Part shown: positions 27,698 through 35,641 of the stretch, piece after piece | Layout of the letters: every line of letters starts with the position of its first letter | How positions within the stretch are numbered: the first letter of the stretch is position 1 | Assembly (NCBI RefSeq): GCF_003217255.1 | Contig: NZ_QJTE01000001.1 | Span: 62,001-126,000 of the forward strand | DNA: 64,000 nucleotides | Direction of reading: 5' to 3' | Source of the DNA: Pseudoroseicyclus aestuarii | Lineage (GTDB): Bacteria > Pseudomonadota > Alphaproteobacteria > Rhodobacterales > Rhodobacteraceae | Program-made: the position numbers and the translations under genes | Notes under the pieces: model-generated | What the model saw: the letters and a program-made list of their open reading frames with translations, nothing else | What the model was told of the DNA's origin: nothing | Database searches by the model: none

Positions 27698-28650
27698 GCG
27701 CCGCGGCGGAGGGCGGGCTGCGCATCGCCACCTGGAACATCGAGCAGTCCTGGGCCCTGTTCCGGCTGGACGGATCGCCGCGCGGCCCCGCGGGGGCTTC
27801 CGCGCGCGATGGCGTGACGGTGGGCCAGCAGTCCGAGGCGATCGCCCGCGTGCTGCACCACATGGATGCCGATGCCGTGCTGCTGGTCGAGGCGCCCGAC
27901 ATCGGGCGCCGCCACGACGGTGTCGCCGCGATGACCCGCTTTGCCCGCGATCACGCGCTGCGCTGCCGCGCGGTGCTGGCCGGCTACCGCAGCCACACCC
28001 GGCAGGAGATCATGCTGCTCTACGATCCGGACCGCCTGCAGGCGCGCCACGATCCCGGCGGCGCGCCGGGCGAGGCGCCGCGCTTCGACGGGACCGACGA
28101 GGCGGGGACCGAATGGTCCAAGCCGCCGCTCGAGGTCACGGTGCAGGGGCAGGGCCGCGTGCTGCGCCTGATCGGGGTTCACGCGAAGTCGAAATGGGCG
28201 GGCACGGCAGAAGGTGCGCAGGCGCGGGGCCGTGCCGCGCGCGACAAGCAGCGCGCCCAATTCCGCTGGCTGCGCCGCCGCGTGGACGAATCCCTCGCCC
28301 GCGGCGACAGCCTGATCGTCCTCGGCGACCTGAACGACGATCCCGCCCTCGATGCGGAAGAGCGGGCGGCAGGCGGATCCGCCGCCGACATCGTCATCGG
28401 CAGCGGCGCGACCCGCCTGCATGATCCCTGCGCCGAGAAGGCGCGGGGCGGCCCGCCCCCCGCGACCGCCTACTGGATGGAGGACGGCCACCGCACCGGC
28501 AGGCTGCTGGACTACATCCTTGTCAGCCCCGACCTCGCCCGGGAAGAGCCGCTCTGGCACATCCTCGGGGGCGAGGGGGCAGAGGTCGACGCGGCGCTGC
28601 GGGCCGCCTCGGATCACCTGCCGGTGCTGCTCCAGCTGCCGAAGGCCTGA
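27694..28650 (+). CDS. Endonuclease/exonuclease/phosphatase-fold protein
   Basis: A 318-residue member of the metal-dependent EEP superfamily. Motifs in order are ATWNIEQSW (metal-binding N and E), VGEAP-like VEAPD, a LGDLNDDP active site near residue 211, and the terminal SDHLPV histidine motif. There is no signal peptide, so it should be cytoplasmic. It is translationally coupled to the J-domain gene. The substrate could be nucleic acid, a phospholipid or a phosphoinositide; the sequence does not decide. Its last 37 bases overlap the convergent cupin gene. Confidence 0.83.
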   Translation: MSAAAEGGLRIATWNIEQSWALFRLDGSPRGPAGASARDGVTVGQQSEAIARVLHHMDADAVLLVEAPDIGRRHDGVAAMTRFARDHALRCRAVLAGYRSHTRQEIMLLYDPDRLQARHDPGGAPGEAPRFDGTDEAGTEWSKPPLEVTVQGQGRVLRLIGVHAKSKWAGTAEGAQARGRAARDKQRAQFRWLRRRVDESLARGDSLIVLGDLNDDPALDAEERAAGGSAADIVIGSGATRLHDPCAEKARGGPPPATAYWMEDGHRTGRLLDYILVSPDLAREEPLWHILGGEGAEVDAALRAASDHLPVLLQLPKA

Positions 28651-29102
28651 CCGGTGAAGGGATCGCGGTCGTGCCGCGGGACCGCGCGCAGCGCCGCGAG
28701 ATCCACGGCATCGCCCGCGTGGCAGGTCGAAAACTGCGTCTGCCCCGGGGGATAGGCGCCGACAACGGCGAAATCCCGGCTTTGCGACAGGCACCTGTGG
28801 CCCGTGCCGGCCGGCAGGATCAGCCCGTCGCCCGGCCGGATCGCGACGCGGTCACCTGCCGCGCCGCCGATCTGCACCTCTGCGGTGCCGGAGGCGCAGA
28901 CAAGCGCCTCATGCGCGTCGGGATGGAAGTGGTGATAGGTGAAGACGGTCCAGACCCAGGTGCCGCCCCAGCCATTGGCCTCGAGCCTTTGGCGGATCTC
29001 CTCGGCATCCCCCTCCAGCGCGCCCGGCACGACCAGCGCCGGCCAGTCGGGGTGGTTGGGAATGCCGCCATTGGCGGGGATGCGGATCTCTTCGATGGGC
29101 AT
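28614..29102 (-). CDS. Cupin-domain protein (YjlB-like)
   Basis: A 162-residue single-cupin protein. Cupin motif 1 is seen as [13 protein letters not shown] and motif 2 as [16 protein letters not shown], together giving the His/Glu metal site. The first 40 residues ([19 protein letters not shown]) match the YjlB type. Function is unknown; such proteins are usually small isomerases or sugar- or amine-binding enzymes. The gene runs 37 bases into the 3' end of the EEP gene on the opposite strand. Confidence 0.84.
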   Translation of the reverse strand: MPIEEIRIPANGGIPNHPDWPALVVPGALEGDAEEIRQRLEANGWGGTWVWTVFTYHHFHPDAHEALVCASGTAEVQIGGAAGDRVAIRPGDGLILPAGTGHRCLSQSRDFAVVGAYPPGQTQFSTCHAGDAVDLAALRAVPRHDRDPFTGQAFGSWSSTGR

Positions 29103-29255
29103 GGCGGGTCAGTTAGGGCGGCAGGGCGCGCCGTCATCCTGGCCACCCCCTCTGCGCGCAAGCGCACAAGCCTGGCGCGGAGATTGCCCGTGACCTCGCG
29201 GCCCGAGCCTCCATATTCCATAGTGAAAACTGTCACGGAACAAGGAGCGCCCGAC

Positions 29256-29849
29256 ATGGCCGCACCCAAGATCGCCGTCATCTTCTATTCCACCTACGGC
29301 ACGAACCACGGCATCGCCGTCGAAGCCGCCGAGGCTGCCAAGGCCGCCGGCGCCGAGGTCCGCCTGCTCAAGGTCGCCGAGACCGCCCCGCAGGAGGTCA
29401 TCGACGGGCAGGAGCCCTGGAAGCAGCAGCAGGAGCGGATGTCCGACATCCCCGAGGTGACGCTGGACGACATGGAGTGGGCGGACGGCTACTTCATCTC
29501 CGTGCCCACCCGCTTCGGCGTGGCGGCCAGCCAGTTCCGCGTCTTCGTCGATACGCTCGGCCCGCTGTGGCAGACCGGCGCCCTCGCCGGCAAGACGATC
29601 ACCGCGACCACCAGCGCGCAGAACTTGAACGGCGGGCAGGAGACGACGATCTTCTCGACCTACACGACCGCCATGCACTGGGGCGCGATCATCGTGGCGC
29701 CGGGCTATGCCGACGGCGTCAAGTTCGAGGACGGCGGCAACCCCTACGGCTATTCCACCACCCCCGGCCCGCTGGACGAGACCGGCAAGCGCTCGGTCGC
29801 CTACCAGTCCAAGCGGCTGGTCGAAACGACGCAGAAGCTGCTGGGCTGA
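29256..29849 (+). CDS. wrbA: NAD(P)H:quinone oxidoreductase WrbA
   Basis: Flavodoxin-like FMN enzyme that reduces quinones by two electrons, protecting against redox cycling. The 197-residue protein shows the FMN phosphate loop [10 protein letters not shown] (residues 10-19), [14 protein letters not shown], and [12 protein letters not shown], all WrbA hallmarks. AAGGAG at 29242 sets the ATG at 29256. Just upstream, GTGAAAACTGTCAC forms a short inverted repeat (GTGA/TCAC) that might bind a regulator, but this is weak. Two hairpins follow the stop. Confidence 0.94.
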   Translation: MAAPKIAVIFYSTYGTNHGIAVEAAEAAKAAGAEVRLLKVAETAPQEVIDGQEPWKQQQERMSDIPEVTLDDMEWADGYFISVPTRFGVAASQFRVFVDTLGPLWQTGALAGKTITATTSAQNLNGGQETTIFSTYTTAMHWGAIIVAPGYADGVKFEDGGNPYGYSTTPGPLDETGKRSVAYQSKRLVETTQKLLG

Positions 29850-29855
29850 TGCTCC

Positions 29856-29881
29856 AAGGGGGGGCGCCGCCGCCCCCCCTT
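29856..29881 (+). terminator. Stem-loop after wrbA
   Basis: An 11-bp stem, AAGGGGGGGCG with CGCCCCCCCTT, and a 4-base loop start 7 bases after the wrbA stop. Only a short TT follows, so termination may be partial or Rho-assisted. Confidence 0.65.
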
Positions 29882-29894
29882 CGCTGGACAAACC

Positions 29895-29926
29895 GACCCG
29901 CGGGGCTAAGACCAGTCCCGCGGGTC
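29895..29926 (+). terminator. Second stem-loop between wrbA and the MFS gene
   Basis: A 10-bp perfect stem, GACCCGCGGG with CCCGCGGGTC, and a 12-base loop lie 14 bases after the first hairpin. No T-run follows. It could back up termination of wrbA or form part of the leader of the exporter gene. Confidence 0.4.
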
Positions 29927-30013
29927 CCCCGCACTGCGCCCGCGCGCAGGGTCGAGGGTTCTGGATGGGCGCGGCCCGCGCCCGGCGCCTGTCTCGACTG
30001 AAGGAAATCCACC

Positions 30014-31486
30014 GTGACCGAAGACGAAAGAACCGCGGCCTCCGCCGGCCGCTGGATCGCCCTTGCCGCCCTGCTGGTCGCGGCCTTCATGAACCTGATC
30101 GACGTCACCATCGTCAACGTCGCCCTGCCGACGATGGAAGAAAGCCTCGGCGCTACCGCGAGCCAGATCGAATGGGTGGTGGCGGCCTATGTGCTGACCT
30201 TCGCGCTGTGCCTGCTGCCCGCGGGGCGGCTGGGCGACGTCTTCGGGCGGCGGCGGATGTTCCTTGGCGGCGTCATGGTCTTCACCCTCGGCTCGCTGCT
30301 CTGCGGCCTCGCGCCGGGGATGTATGCGCTGATCGGTGCGCGCGTGGTGCAGGGCGTGGGTGGCGCGATGATGATGCCGCAGACGCTGGCGATCATCCCG
30401 GCGCTCTTCTCGCAGCAGGAGCGCGGCACGGCCTTCGCCCTTTTCGGTGTCGCCACTGGCCTTGCCGCCGTGACCGGCCCCGTGCTCGGCGGGGCGCTGA
30501 TCGGTGCCGATATCGCCGGGCTCGACTGGCGGCCGATCTTCCTCGTGAACATCCCCGTGGGGGTGCTGGCGATCCTCGCGGCGCTGCGCTTCGTGCCCGC
30601 GCTGCCGGGGGAGGCCGACCTCAAGATCGACTTCATCGGCATCGGCCTTGCCGCGCTCGCGCTGCTGCTGATCCTCTTTCCGCTGATCGAGGGGCGCCAG
30701 ATCGGCTGGCCGCTCTGGTGCTGGGCCATGCTGGTCTGCGCGGCGCCGGCCTTCGCCCTCCTGCGCTGGTGGCTGGCGCGGCAGGCGCGCCTGGGCTGGG
30801 CGCAGCTCGTCCCCGAAAGCCTGCTGCGCAATCCCAGCTACATGACCGGCACCGGCCTGACCGTCCTGCTGTTCAGCGGCATGCCCGGCTTCTTTCTGGT
30901 CTTCGCCATCGTGCTGCAGACGGGCAACGGCCTGACGCCGCTGCAATCGGGGCTGACGACGCTGCCCTTCCCGATCGGCGTGATGACGGCCTCGGCCATC
31001 GCGGGGCGCCTCGGCACCCGGATGCCGCGGCTGCGTGTCTGCCTTGGCGCGCTGGGTCTGTCCTGCGGGATGATCGCTCTGCGCACCGTCTTGCCGGAGA
31101 TGCCCGGAGAGCTGTCGCGCGCCGCCTTCATCCCGCCGCTGCTGCTGGCCGGCCTCGGCCTCGGCACCGCGATCTCGCCGCTTTTCCAGATCGTGCTGGG
31201 CCATGTCGGCGGCGCCAATACCGGCTCGGCCTCCGGCGCGCTGCAGGCCTTCCAGCAGGTCGGTGCCGCGCTGGGCATCGCCGTGATGGGAGAGCTCTTC
31301 TTCTCGACCGTCATGCGCCTCGCGCCTCAGGGCGGCGGAGAGGCCCCGGCGGCCTACTCCGACGCGCTCTCGGCGGCGCTATGGTACAATTCGATGGTCT
31401 TTCTCGCGCTGGCGCTGCTGGTCTGGCGCCTGCCGCGCCCTGACCTTGGCGGCACCGCCCGCCCCGGCGCCCCAGCTCAGGCCTAG
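30014..31486 (+). CDS. DHA2-family MFS multidrug exporter
   Basis: Predicted proton-driven drug efflux pump, 490 residues with about 14 membrane helices. The DHA2 motif LIDVTIVNVALPTM is near residue 34 and motif A, GRLGDVFGRRRMF, near residue 74. The start is a GTG at 30014 with AAGGAA twelve bases upstream. No TetR- or MarR-type regulator is adjacent. It ends convergently, overlapping the zincin gene by 4 bases (CTAG serves both stops). The transported compounds are unknown. Confidence 0.88.
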   Translation: MTEDERTAASAGRWIALAALLVAAFMNLIDVTIVNVALPTMEESLGATASQIEWVVAAYVLTFALCLLPAGRLGDVFGRRRMFLGGVMVFTLGSLLCGLAPGMYALIGARVVQGVGGAMMMPQTLAIIPALFSQQERGTAFALFGVATGLAAVTGPVLGGALIGADIAGLDWRPIFLVNIPVGVLAILAALRFVPALPGEADLKIDFIGIGLAALALLLILFPLIEGRQIGWPLWCWAMLVCAAPAFALLRWWLARQARLGWAQLVPESLLRNPSYMTGTGLTVLLFSGMPGFFLVFAIVLQTGNGLTPLQSGLTTLPFPIGVMTASAIAGRLGTRMPRLRVCLGALGLSCGMIALRTVLPEMPGELSRAAFIPPLLLAGLGLGTAISPLFQIVLGHVGGANTGSASGALQAFQQVGAALGIAVMGELFFSTVMRLAPQGGGEAPAAYSDALSAALWYNSMVFLALALLVWRLPRPDLGGTARPGAPAQA

Positions 31487-31902
31487 CGCCACCACTGGTC
31501 GATGGCGGCGATATCGTCGTCAGACCAGCCGAAGTGATGGGCAAACTCGTGTACCGTCACATGGGCGACCAGGTCGCCAATGGTGGCATCGCCTCGCTCG
31601 GCCCATTCGTCCAGGATGGGCCGGCGGAACAGCCAAACGGTATCGGGCCGCTCGGGCATGTCCCAGGCCGATTTCTCGGTCATCGGGATCCCCTCGTAAA
31701 GGCCGGTCAGGTCGAAGGCCTCGCCGCCGATCTCCTCCAGCATCTCCTCGCTGGCAAAATCGGCGACACGCAGCGCCACCTCCTGCGCCCGCCCGCGGAA
31801 GGCGGCGGGCAGGGCGGCGACGGTGCGGCGGGCGATCTCCTCGATCTCGTCGAGGGTCGGCGCGGTCATGTCGGAAGAGGGGATGTCGATGCGGGCTGTC
31901 AT
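31483..31902 (-). CDS. Zincin-like metallopeptidase family protein
   Basis: A 139-residue predicted metalloprotein with the zinc motif HEFAHHFGWSDDDI (HExxH at residues 118-122) at its C-terminus, the hallmark of a small conserved zincin family. The body contains GLYEGIPMTEKS and TVWLFRRPILDEWAE. Proteolytic activity has not been shown for the family as far as I know. The start at 31902 has GGGG upstream; a later ATG at 31869 lacks any ribosome site. It is divergent from gltX. Confidence 0.84.
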   Translation of the reverse strand: MTARIDIPSSDMTAPTLDEIEEIARRTVAALPAAFRGRAQEVALRVADFASEEMLEEIGGEAFDLTGLYEGIPMTEKSAWDMPERPDTVWLFRRPILDEWAERGDATIGDLVAHVTVHEFAHHFGWSDDDIAAIDQWWR

Positions 31903-31962
31903 GGCCCCGATATGGACAATCGCGGCGCCCTGTGGAAGAGGCGCCGCACAGGAGGTGTCCCG

Positions 31963-33294
31963 ATGACAACCACACGTTTCGCCCCGTCGCCCACCGGCTG
32001 GCTGCATATCGGCAACCTGCGCGCCGCGCTGTTCAACTACGCCATCGCGCGCCAGCAGGGCGGCAGCTTCGTGCTGCGCATCGACGACACCGATCAGGAG
32101 CGGTCGAAGCCCGAATTCATCGAGGGCATCTTCGAGGACCTGCGTTGGCTCGGCCTCGGCTGGGACCGGGTGGAGCGTCAGTCCGAGCGCATGGCCCGCT
32201 ACGCCGAGGCGAAGCAGAAGCTCATCGAGATGGGCCGCCTCTACGAATGCTTCGAGACGCCGGCCGAGCTGGATCTGAAGCGGAAGAAGCAGCTGAACAT
32301 GGGTCGCCCGCCGGTCTACGACCGCGCCGCGCTGTCCCTGAGCGAGGCCGAGAAGGACCGCCTGCGCGCAGAGCGCGGCGCCAGCCACTGGCGCTTCAAG
32401 CTGGATCTCGAGCGGATCGAATGGGACGACGGCATCCTCGGCCCGATCTCGATCGACGCGGCCTCGGTCTCGGACCCGGTGCTGATCAAGGATTCGGGGC
32501 AGATCCTCTATACCTTCGCCTCCGTCGTCGATGATGGCGAGATGGGCGTGACCGACATCGTGCGCGGATCGGACCACGTGACCAATACCGCGACGCAGAT
32601 CCAGATCCTGCGCGCGCTGGGCTTCGCGGTGCCGCGCTTCGCCCATCACAGCCTGCTGACCGGCCCGCAGGGCGAGGCGCTGTCGAAGCGCCTCGGCACC
32701 CTCTCGCTGCGCGACCTGCGCGGCGCGGGGATCGAGCCCATGGCCATCCTGTCGCTGATGGCGCGCCTCGGCTCCTCCCAGCCGGTGGAGCTGCGCAATG
32801 CGGTCGGTGAGGTCGTGGAGGGCTTCGACATCGCCAGCTTCGGCTCCGCCCCGACGAAGTTCGATCCCGATGATCTCGGGCCGCTGACGCATCGCTACCT
32901 CGCGCAGCTCCCGCTGGAGGCCGTGCGGGACGAGGTCGCCGCCGCCGGCGTGCCCGAGGCCCGGGCCGAGGCCTTCTGGACCGTGGTGCGAGAGAACGTC
33001 GCGACCCGCGCCGAGATCGCGCAGTGGTGGGAGATCCTCTCCACCGGCACCCATGGCCGGGTCGAGCCCGAGGATCGCGACTTCGTCCTGGCGGCGCTGA
33101 CCGAGCTTGGCGAGCCGCCCTATGCGGAAGACAGCTGGAAGGCCTGGACCGAGGCCGCCAAGGCTTCTTCCGGGCGCAAGGGCCGCGGCCTCTTCCAGCC
33201 GCTGCGCCGGGCGGTGACGGGCCGCGACGCCGGCCCCGAGATGGCCCATCTCATGCCGCTCCTGCAGGCAAAGCCGGCCCCCCAGGGCCTCTGA
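31963..33294 (+). CDS. gltX: Glutamate-tRNA ligase
   Basis: Charges tRNA-Glu, and perhaps tRNA-Gln in organisms that use GatCAB. The 443-residue class I synthetase has the HIGH-type motif HIGN (residues 15-18, APSPTGWLHIGN) and the KMSKS-type LSKRLG near residue 240. GGAGG lies 8 bases before the ATG at 31963; the in-frame sequence upstream overlaps the divergent zincin gene and is not coding. Many Alphaproteobacteria carry two gltX copies, so this may not be the only one. Confidence 0.94.
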   Translation: MTTTRFAPSPTGWLHIGNLRAALFNYAIARQQGGSFVLRIDDTDQERSKPEFIEGIFEDLRWLGLGWDRVERQSERMARYAEAKQKLIEMGRLYECFETPAELDLKRKKQLNMGRPPVYDRAALSLSEAEKDRLRAERGASHWRFKLDLERIEWDDGILGPISIDAASVSDPVLIKDSGQILYTFASVVDDGEMGVTDIVRGSDHVTNTATQIQILRALGFAVPRFAHHSLLTGPQGEALSKRLGTLSLRDLRGAGIEPMAILSLMARLGSSQPVELRNAVGEVVEGFDIASFGSAPTKFDPDDLGPLTHRYLAQLPLEAVRDEVAAAGVPEARAEAFWTVVRENVATRAEIAQWWEILSTGTHGRVEPEDRDFVLAALTELGEPPYAEDSWKAWTEAAKASSGRKGRGLFQPLRRAVTGRDAGPEMAHLMPLLQAKPAPQGL

Positions 33295-33298
33295 CCCC

Positions 33299-33351
33299 CG
33301 CCCCCTTCATGTTTCCTGAAATACTCCGGGGGTGCGGGGGCTGGCCCCCGC
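33299..33351 (-). repeat. Dispersed intergenic element, copy B
   Basis: Read on the minus strand: a hairpin GCGGGGG/CCCCCGC, then CCCCCGGAGTATTTC and GAAACATGAAGGGGG. It lies between the convergent ends of gltX and the CDF gene. The right half is closest to copy D. Confidence 0.75.
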
Positions 33352-33358
33352 TGCCCGG

Positions 33359-34306
33359 CTAGGGCTCGCGCCGCGCCCCGGCCTCCGGGCCCCGCGCCGG
33401 ATCGACGATTGGATCCCCGATCGGATCCTTGTGCAGGATCACATCCGCCTGCGGATAGGCCCTGAGCAGGGCCTGCCGCAGCCCCGCGCCGATGTCATGC
33501 GCGGCCTTCAGGCTCTGCTCGCCATCCACCTCGATATGCAGGTTCACGAAGATGCGGCTGCCGGCGCGGCGGGTGCGCAGGTCGTGGTAGCCGTGCACCC
33601 CGGGGTAGTTGCCCGCGATGCGCTCGATCCCCGCGACGACCTCCGGGTCTGCGGCGCGGTCCATCAGCGCGTCCCAGGCCGCCTTGCCGATCCGCAGCGC
33701 ACCGCCCAGCATCAGCGCGGCGGCCCCAAGCGCGACGACGGGGTCGATCCAGCCTGCCCCGAACCGGCGCGAGGCCCAGAGCGCGACCAGCGCGCCGCAG
33801 GCGGGGATCAGGTCGCCCAAGTAATGCAGGCTGTCGGCAGCCACGACGCGGCTGCCGGTGATCCGCGCCACCCGCCTTTGCCAGATCACCAGCACCAGCG
33901 TCAGCACGATCGCCAGCAGCATCACCGCGATGCCGGCCTGCTGCTCCTGCAAAGCCGAGGGGGCGGGCCGCGCGAGGCGCAGCGCCGAGGAGACGCCGAT
34001 CGCGAGGGCCGAGGCGGCGATGAAGACCGATTGCCCCAGCGCCGCCAGATCCTCGACCGAGCTGTGGCCGAAGGCGTGGTCCTCGTCGGCGGGACGGGCG
34101 GCGTAGCGGATCGCCACCAGCGCCCCGAGCGAGACCAGCAGGTCCAGTGCCGAATCGGCCAGCGTCGCCGCGACCGACAGCGATCCGGTGCGCCACAGCG
34201 CCCAGAGCTTGGCCAGCACCAGCAGGCTGGCGATGGTGACGGACAGCATCCCGGCCGAGAGGTTCAGCCGGTGATGCCCGCTTGCATGGGGCGAGTCGCT
34301 GGGCAT
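33359..34306 (-). CDS. Cation diffusion facilitator metal exporter (FieF-like)
   Basis: Inner-membrane zinc/iron-type divalent cation exporter, 315 residues. Six helices precede a cytoplasmic domain (about residues 215-295). Metal-site segments are TLADSALDLLVS in helix 2 and DSLHYLGDLIPACGA in helix 5, matching the FieF DxxxD and HxxxD positions, and the C-terminal domain has GYHDLRTRRAG and NLHIEVDGEQSL. The metal is not certain. The SH3 gene ends 9 bases upstream on the same strand, so the two may be cotranscribed. Confidence 0.88.
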   Translation of the reverse strand: MPSDSPHASGHHRLNLSAGMLSVTIASLLVLAKLWALWRTGSLSVAATLADSALDLLVSLGALVAIRYAARPADEDHAFGHSSVEDLAALGQSVFIAASALAIGVSSALRLARPAPSALQEQQAGIAVMLLAIVLTLVLVIWQRRVARITGSRVVAADSLHYLGDLIPACGALVALWASRRFGAGWIDPVVALGAAALMLGGALRIGKAAWDALMDRAADPEVVAGIERIAGNYPGVHGYHDLRTRRAGSRIFVNLHIEVDGEQSLKAAHDIGAGLRQALLRAYPQADVILHKDPIGDPIVDPARGPEAGARREP

Positions 34307-34315
34307 CCGCGCGTC

Positions 34316-35002
34316 CTACCCCCGGATCTCGTCCGCGGCCACGCCCCAGACGTCCGTCTTGGGCGCCCAGCCGCTGTAGCCGCCGGCGGACATCTCGCAC
34401 CAGTCGAGGGTGCAGTCGCCCAGCCGCGCGATCACGCCGCCTTCCAGCATCGCCTCCTCGCGCGCCTCGGGATCGGGCGCGACCCGCAGCGCTGTGCCGC
34501 CCTCGCCCACGATGACGGTGCGCACACCCGAGAGCAGGGCGTAATGGACCCAGCCGCCGACGCCTTCGGAATCGTTGATGCGGCGCCAGTGCCCGTATTC
34601 CGCCGTGACCTGCAGCGGCATGTCGCGGCGCAGGAAGACCCAGTCGATCCGGTGGCTCAGCGAGGGGCCGCGCCGCACGTTCCCCTCGTCCGAGGCGAGC
34701 GAGACGAAGCGCGGCAGCGGCAGGTTGGTCTCCGGCCCCAGGGCCGGGCCCTCCTCGGCGGCGGGCGCGCCGTCCAGTGTCTCGGGCAGTGTCTCCGGGC
34801 GCAGGGGCGGGGCCGGCATGGCCTCGGGCGGCACGGCAGCCGCCTCGTCTTCCTCCGGCGCCGCGGCGCTGTCCTCGGCCGCGGGGCGCGAGGGCGGCCG
34901 CAGGTCGAGCGTCTCGAGCGTTTCGGGCGCCGCGGCGAGCGGGGACTGCCATGCCGGCAGGAGGGCCAGCGCCACGAGGATCGGCCATGCGGATCGCGCC
35001 AT
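34316..35002 (-). CDS. Secreted SH3-domain protein
   Basis: A 228-residue exported protein with signal peptide (residues 1-25, ending PLAAA). A Pro/Glu/Ala-rich linker covers about 26-100. It is followed by a bacterial SH3 domain pair: LASDEGNVRRGPSLSHRIDW, then HWRRINDSEGVGGWVHYALL, and a second motif ending DWCEMSAGGYSGWAPKTDVW. The family is common in Alphaproteobacteria and presumably binds cell-wall or envelope partners; no enzyme domain is present. The start at 35002 was chosen by the signal peptide. It may be cotranscribed with the CDF exporter. Confidence 0.82.
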   Translation of the reverse strand: MARSAWPILVALALLPAWQSPLAAAPETLETLDLRPPSRPAAEDSAAAPEEDEAAAVPPEAMPAPPLRPETLPETLDGAPAAEEGPALGPETNLPLPRFVSLASDEGNVRRGPSLSHRIDWVFLRRDMPLQVTAEYGHWRRINDSEGVGGWVHYALLSGVRTVIVGEGGTALRVAPDPEAREEAMLEGGVIARLGDCTLDWCEMSAGGYSGWAPKTDVWGVAADEIRG

Positions 35003-35234
35003 TCTTCGCCTCTTTCCTGCCTGTCTGTCCTGCCGGGCCCTGCCTTCGGGCTGATGGTCCCAGGGCTCTCGTCTTGCCATGCTTCGCGCCCCGGTCACAG
35101 CGCCTCCCGGGCGTCAGGTGCCCGGCTGTGGCGGCAGGGCGACGGCTCCCGGCGCGGTCCCGGTGGAACTTGCGAAGGCCTAGAGCGGTTAGATTGTCAA
35201 GTCAAAAATGAAACGCTGTTTCAGGAGGGTCCCC

Positions 35235-35408
35235 ATGCTGGGCTGGGCCATCGTCTTTCTCGTCATCGCGCTGATCGCCGGGATCATGGGATTCGGCGGG
35301 ATCGCATCCGCCACCGCGGGGGTCGCGCAGATCCTCTTCGTGGTCTTCGTCGTCCTCTTCCTCGTCGCTGTCCTCGCACGGGTGCTGAAGGGCCGTCCCC
35401 GCGCCTGA
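35235..35408 (+). CDS. DUF1328 small membrane protein (YtjA-like)
   Basis: A 57-residue inner-membrane protein with two helices, the first [20 protein letters not shown] and the second [19 protein letters not shown], diagnostic for DUF1328. AGGAGG precedes the ATG at 35235, which I prefer to an earlier in-frame ATG at 35208. Upstream, GGAAC (35165) and GGTT 17 bases later resemble an EcfG stress promoter, and members of this family are often stress-induced. Function unknown. Confidence 0.88.
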   Translation: MLGWAIVFLVIALIAGIMGFGGIASATAGVAQILFVVFVVLFLVAVLARVLKGRPRA

Positions 35409-35641
35409 TGCCGGCGCCCTCAGGGCGCGCCGCATGGACCACGACCTGAAGCGCCGGCCACCTCCTGCTGGCCCACCGCGCCGAAGGCAGCGGGTGCTCC
35501 GCGGGGCCTCTGCCGCAGGCAAAGTCGGTTTTGACGCGCGAGAGGTCGGCCCGCTGTCGCGCACAGGGCCGCTTTCGTCGCAGCCTCGGGGCAGGCAGGG
35601 CAGGCACGGGGCAGGGTCCGCGGCATGAAAAGGCGCAGGCA

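Noticed and set aside
31534-31962. N-terminal extension of GltX
   Set aside because: The open frame overlaps the zincin gene antisense; the GGAGG and HIGH-motif spacing fix the start at 31963.
35409-35641. Possible small gene between DUF1328 and the flavoprotein
   Set aside because: No frame has a ribosome site or recognisable sequence; the region appears to be intergenic.
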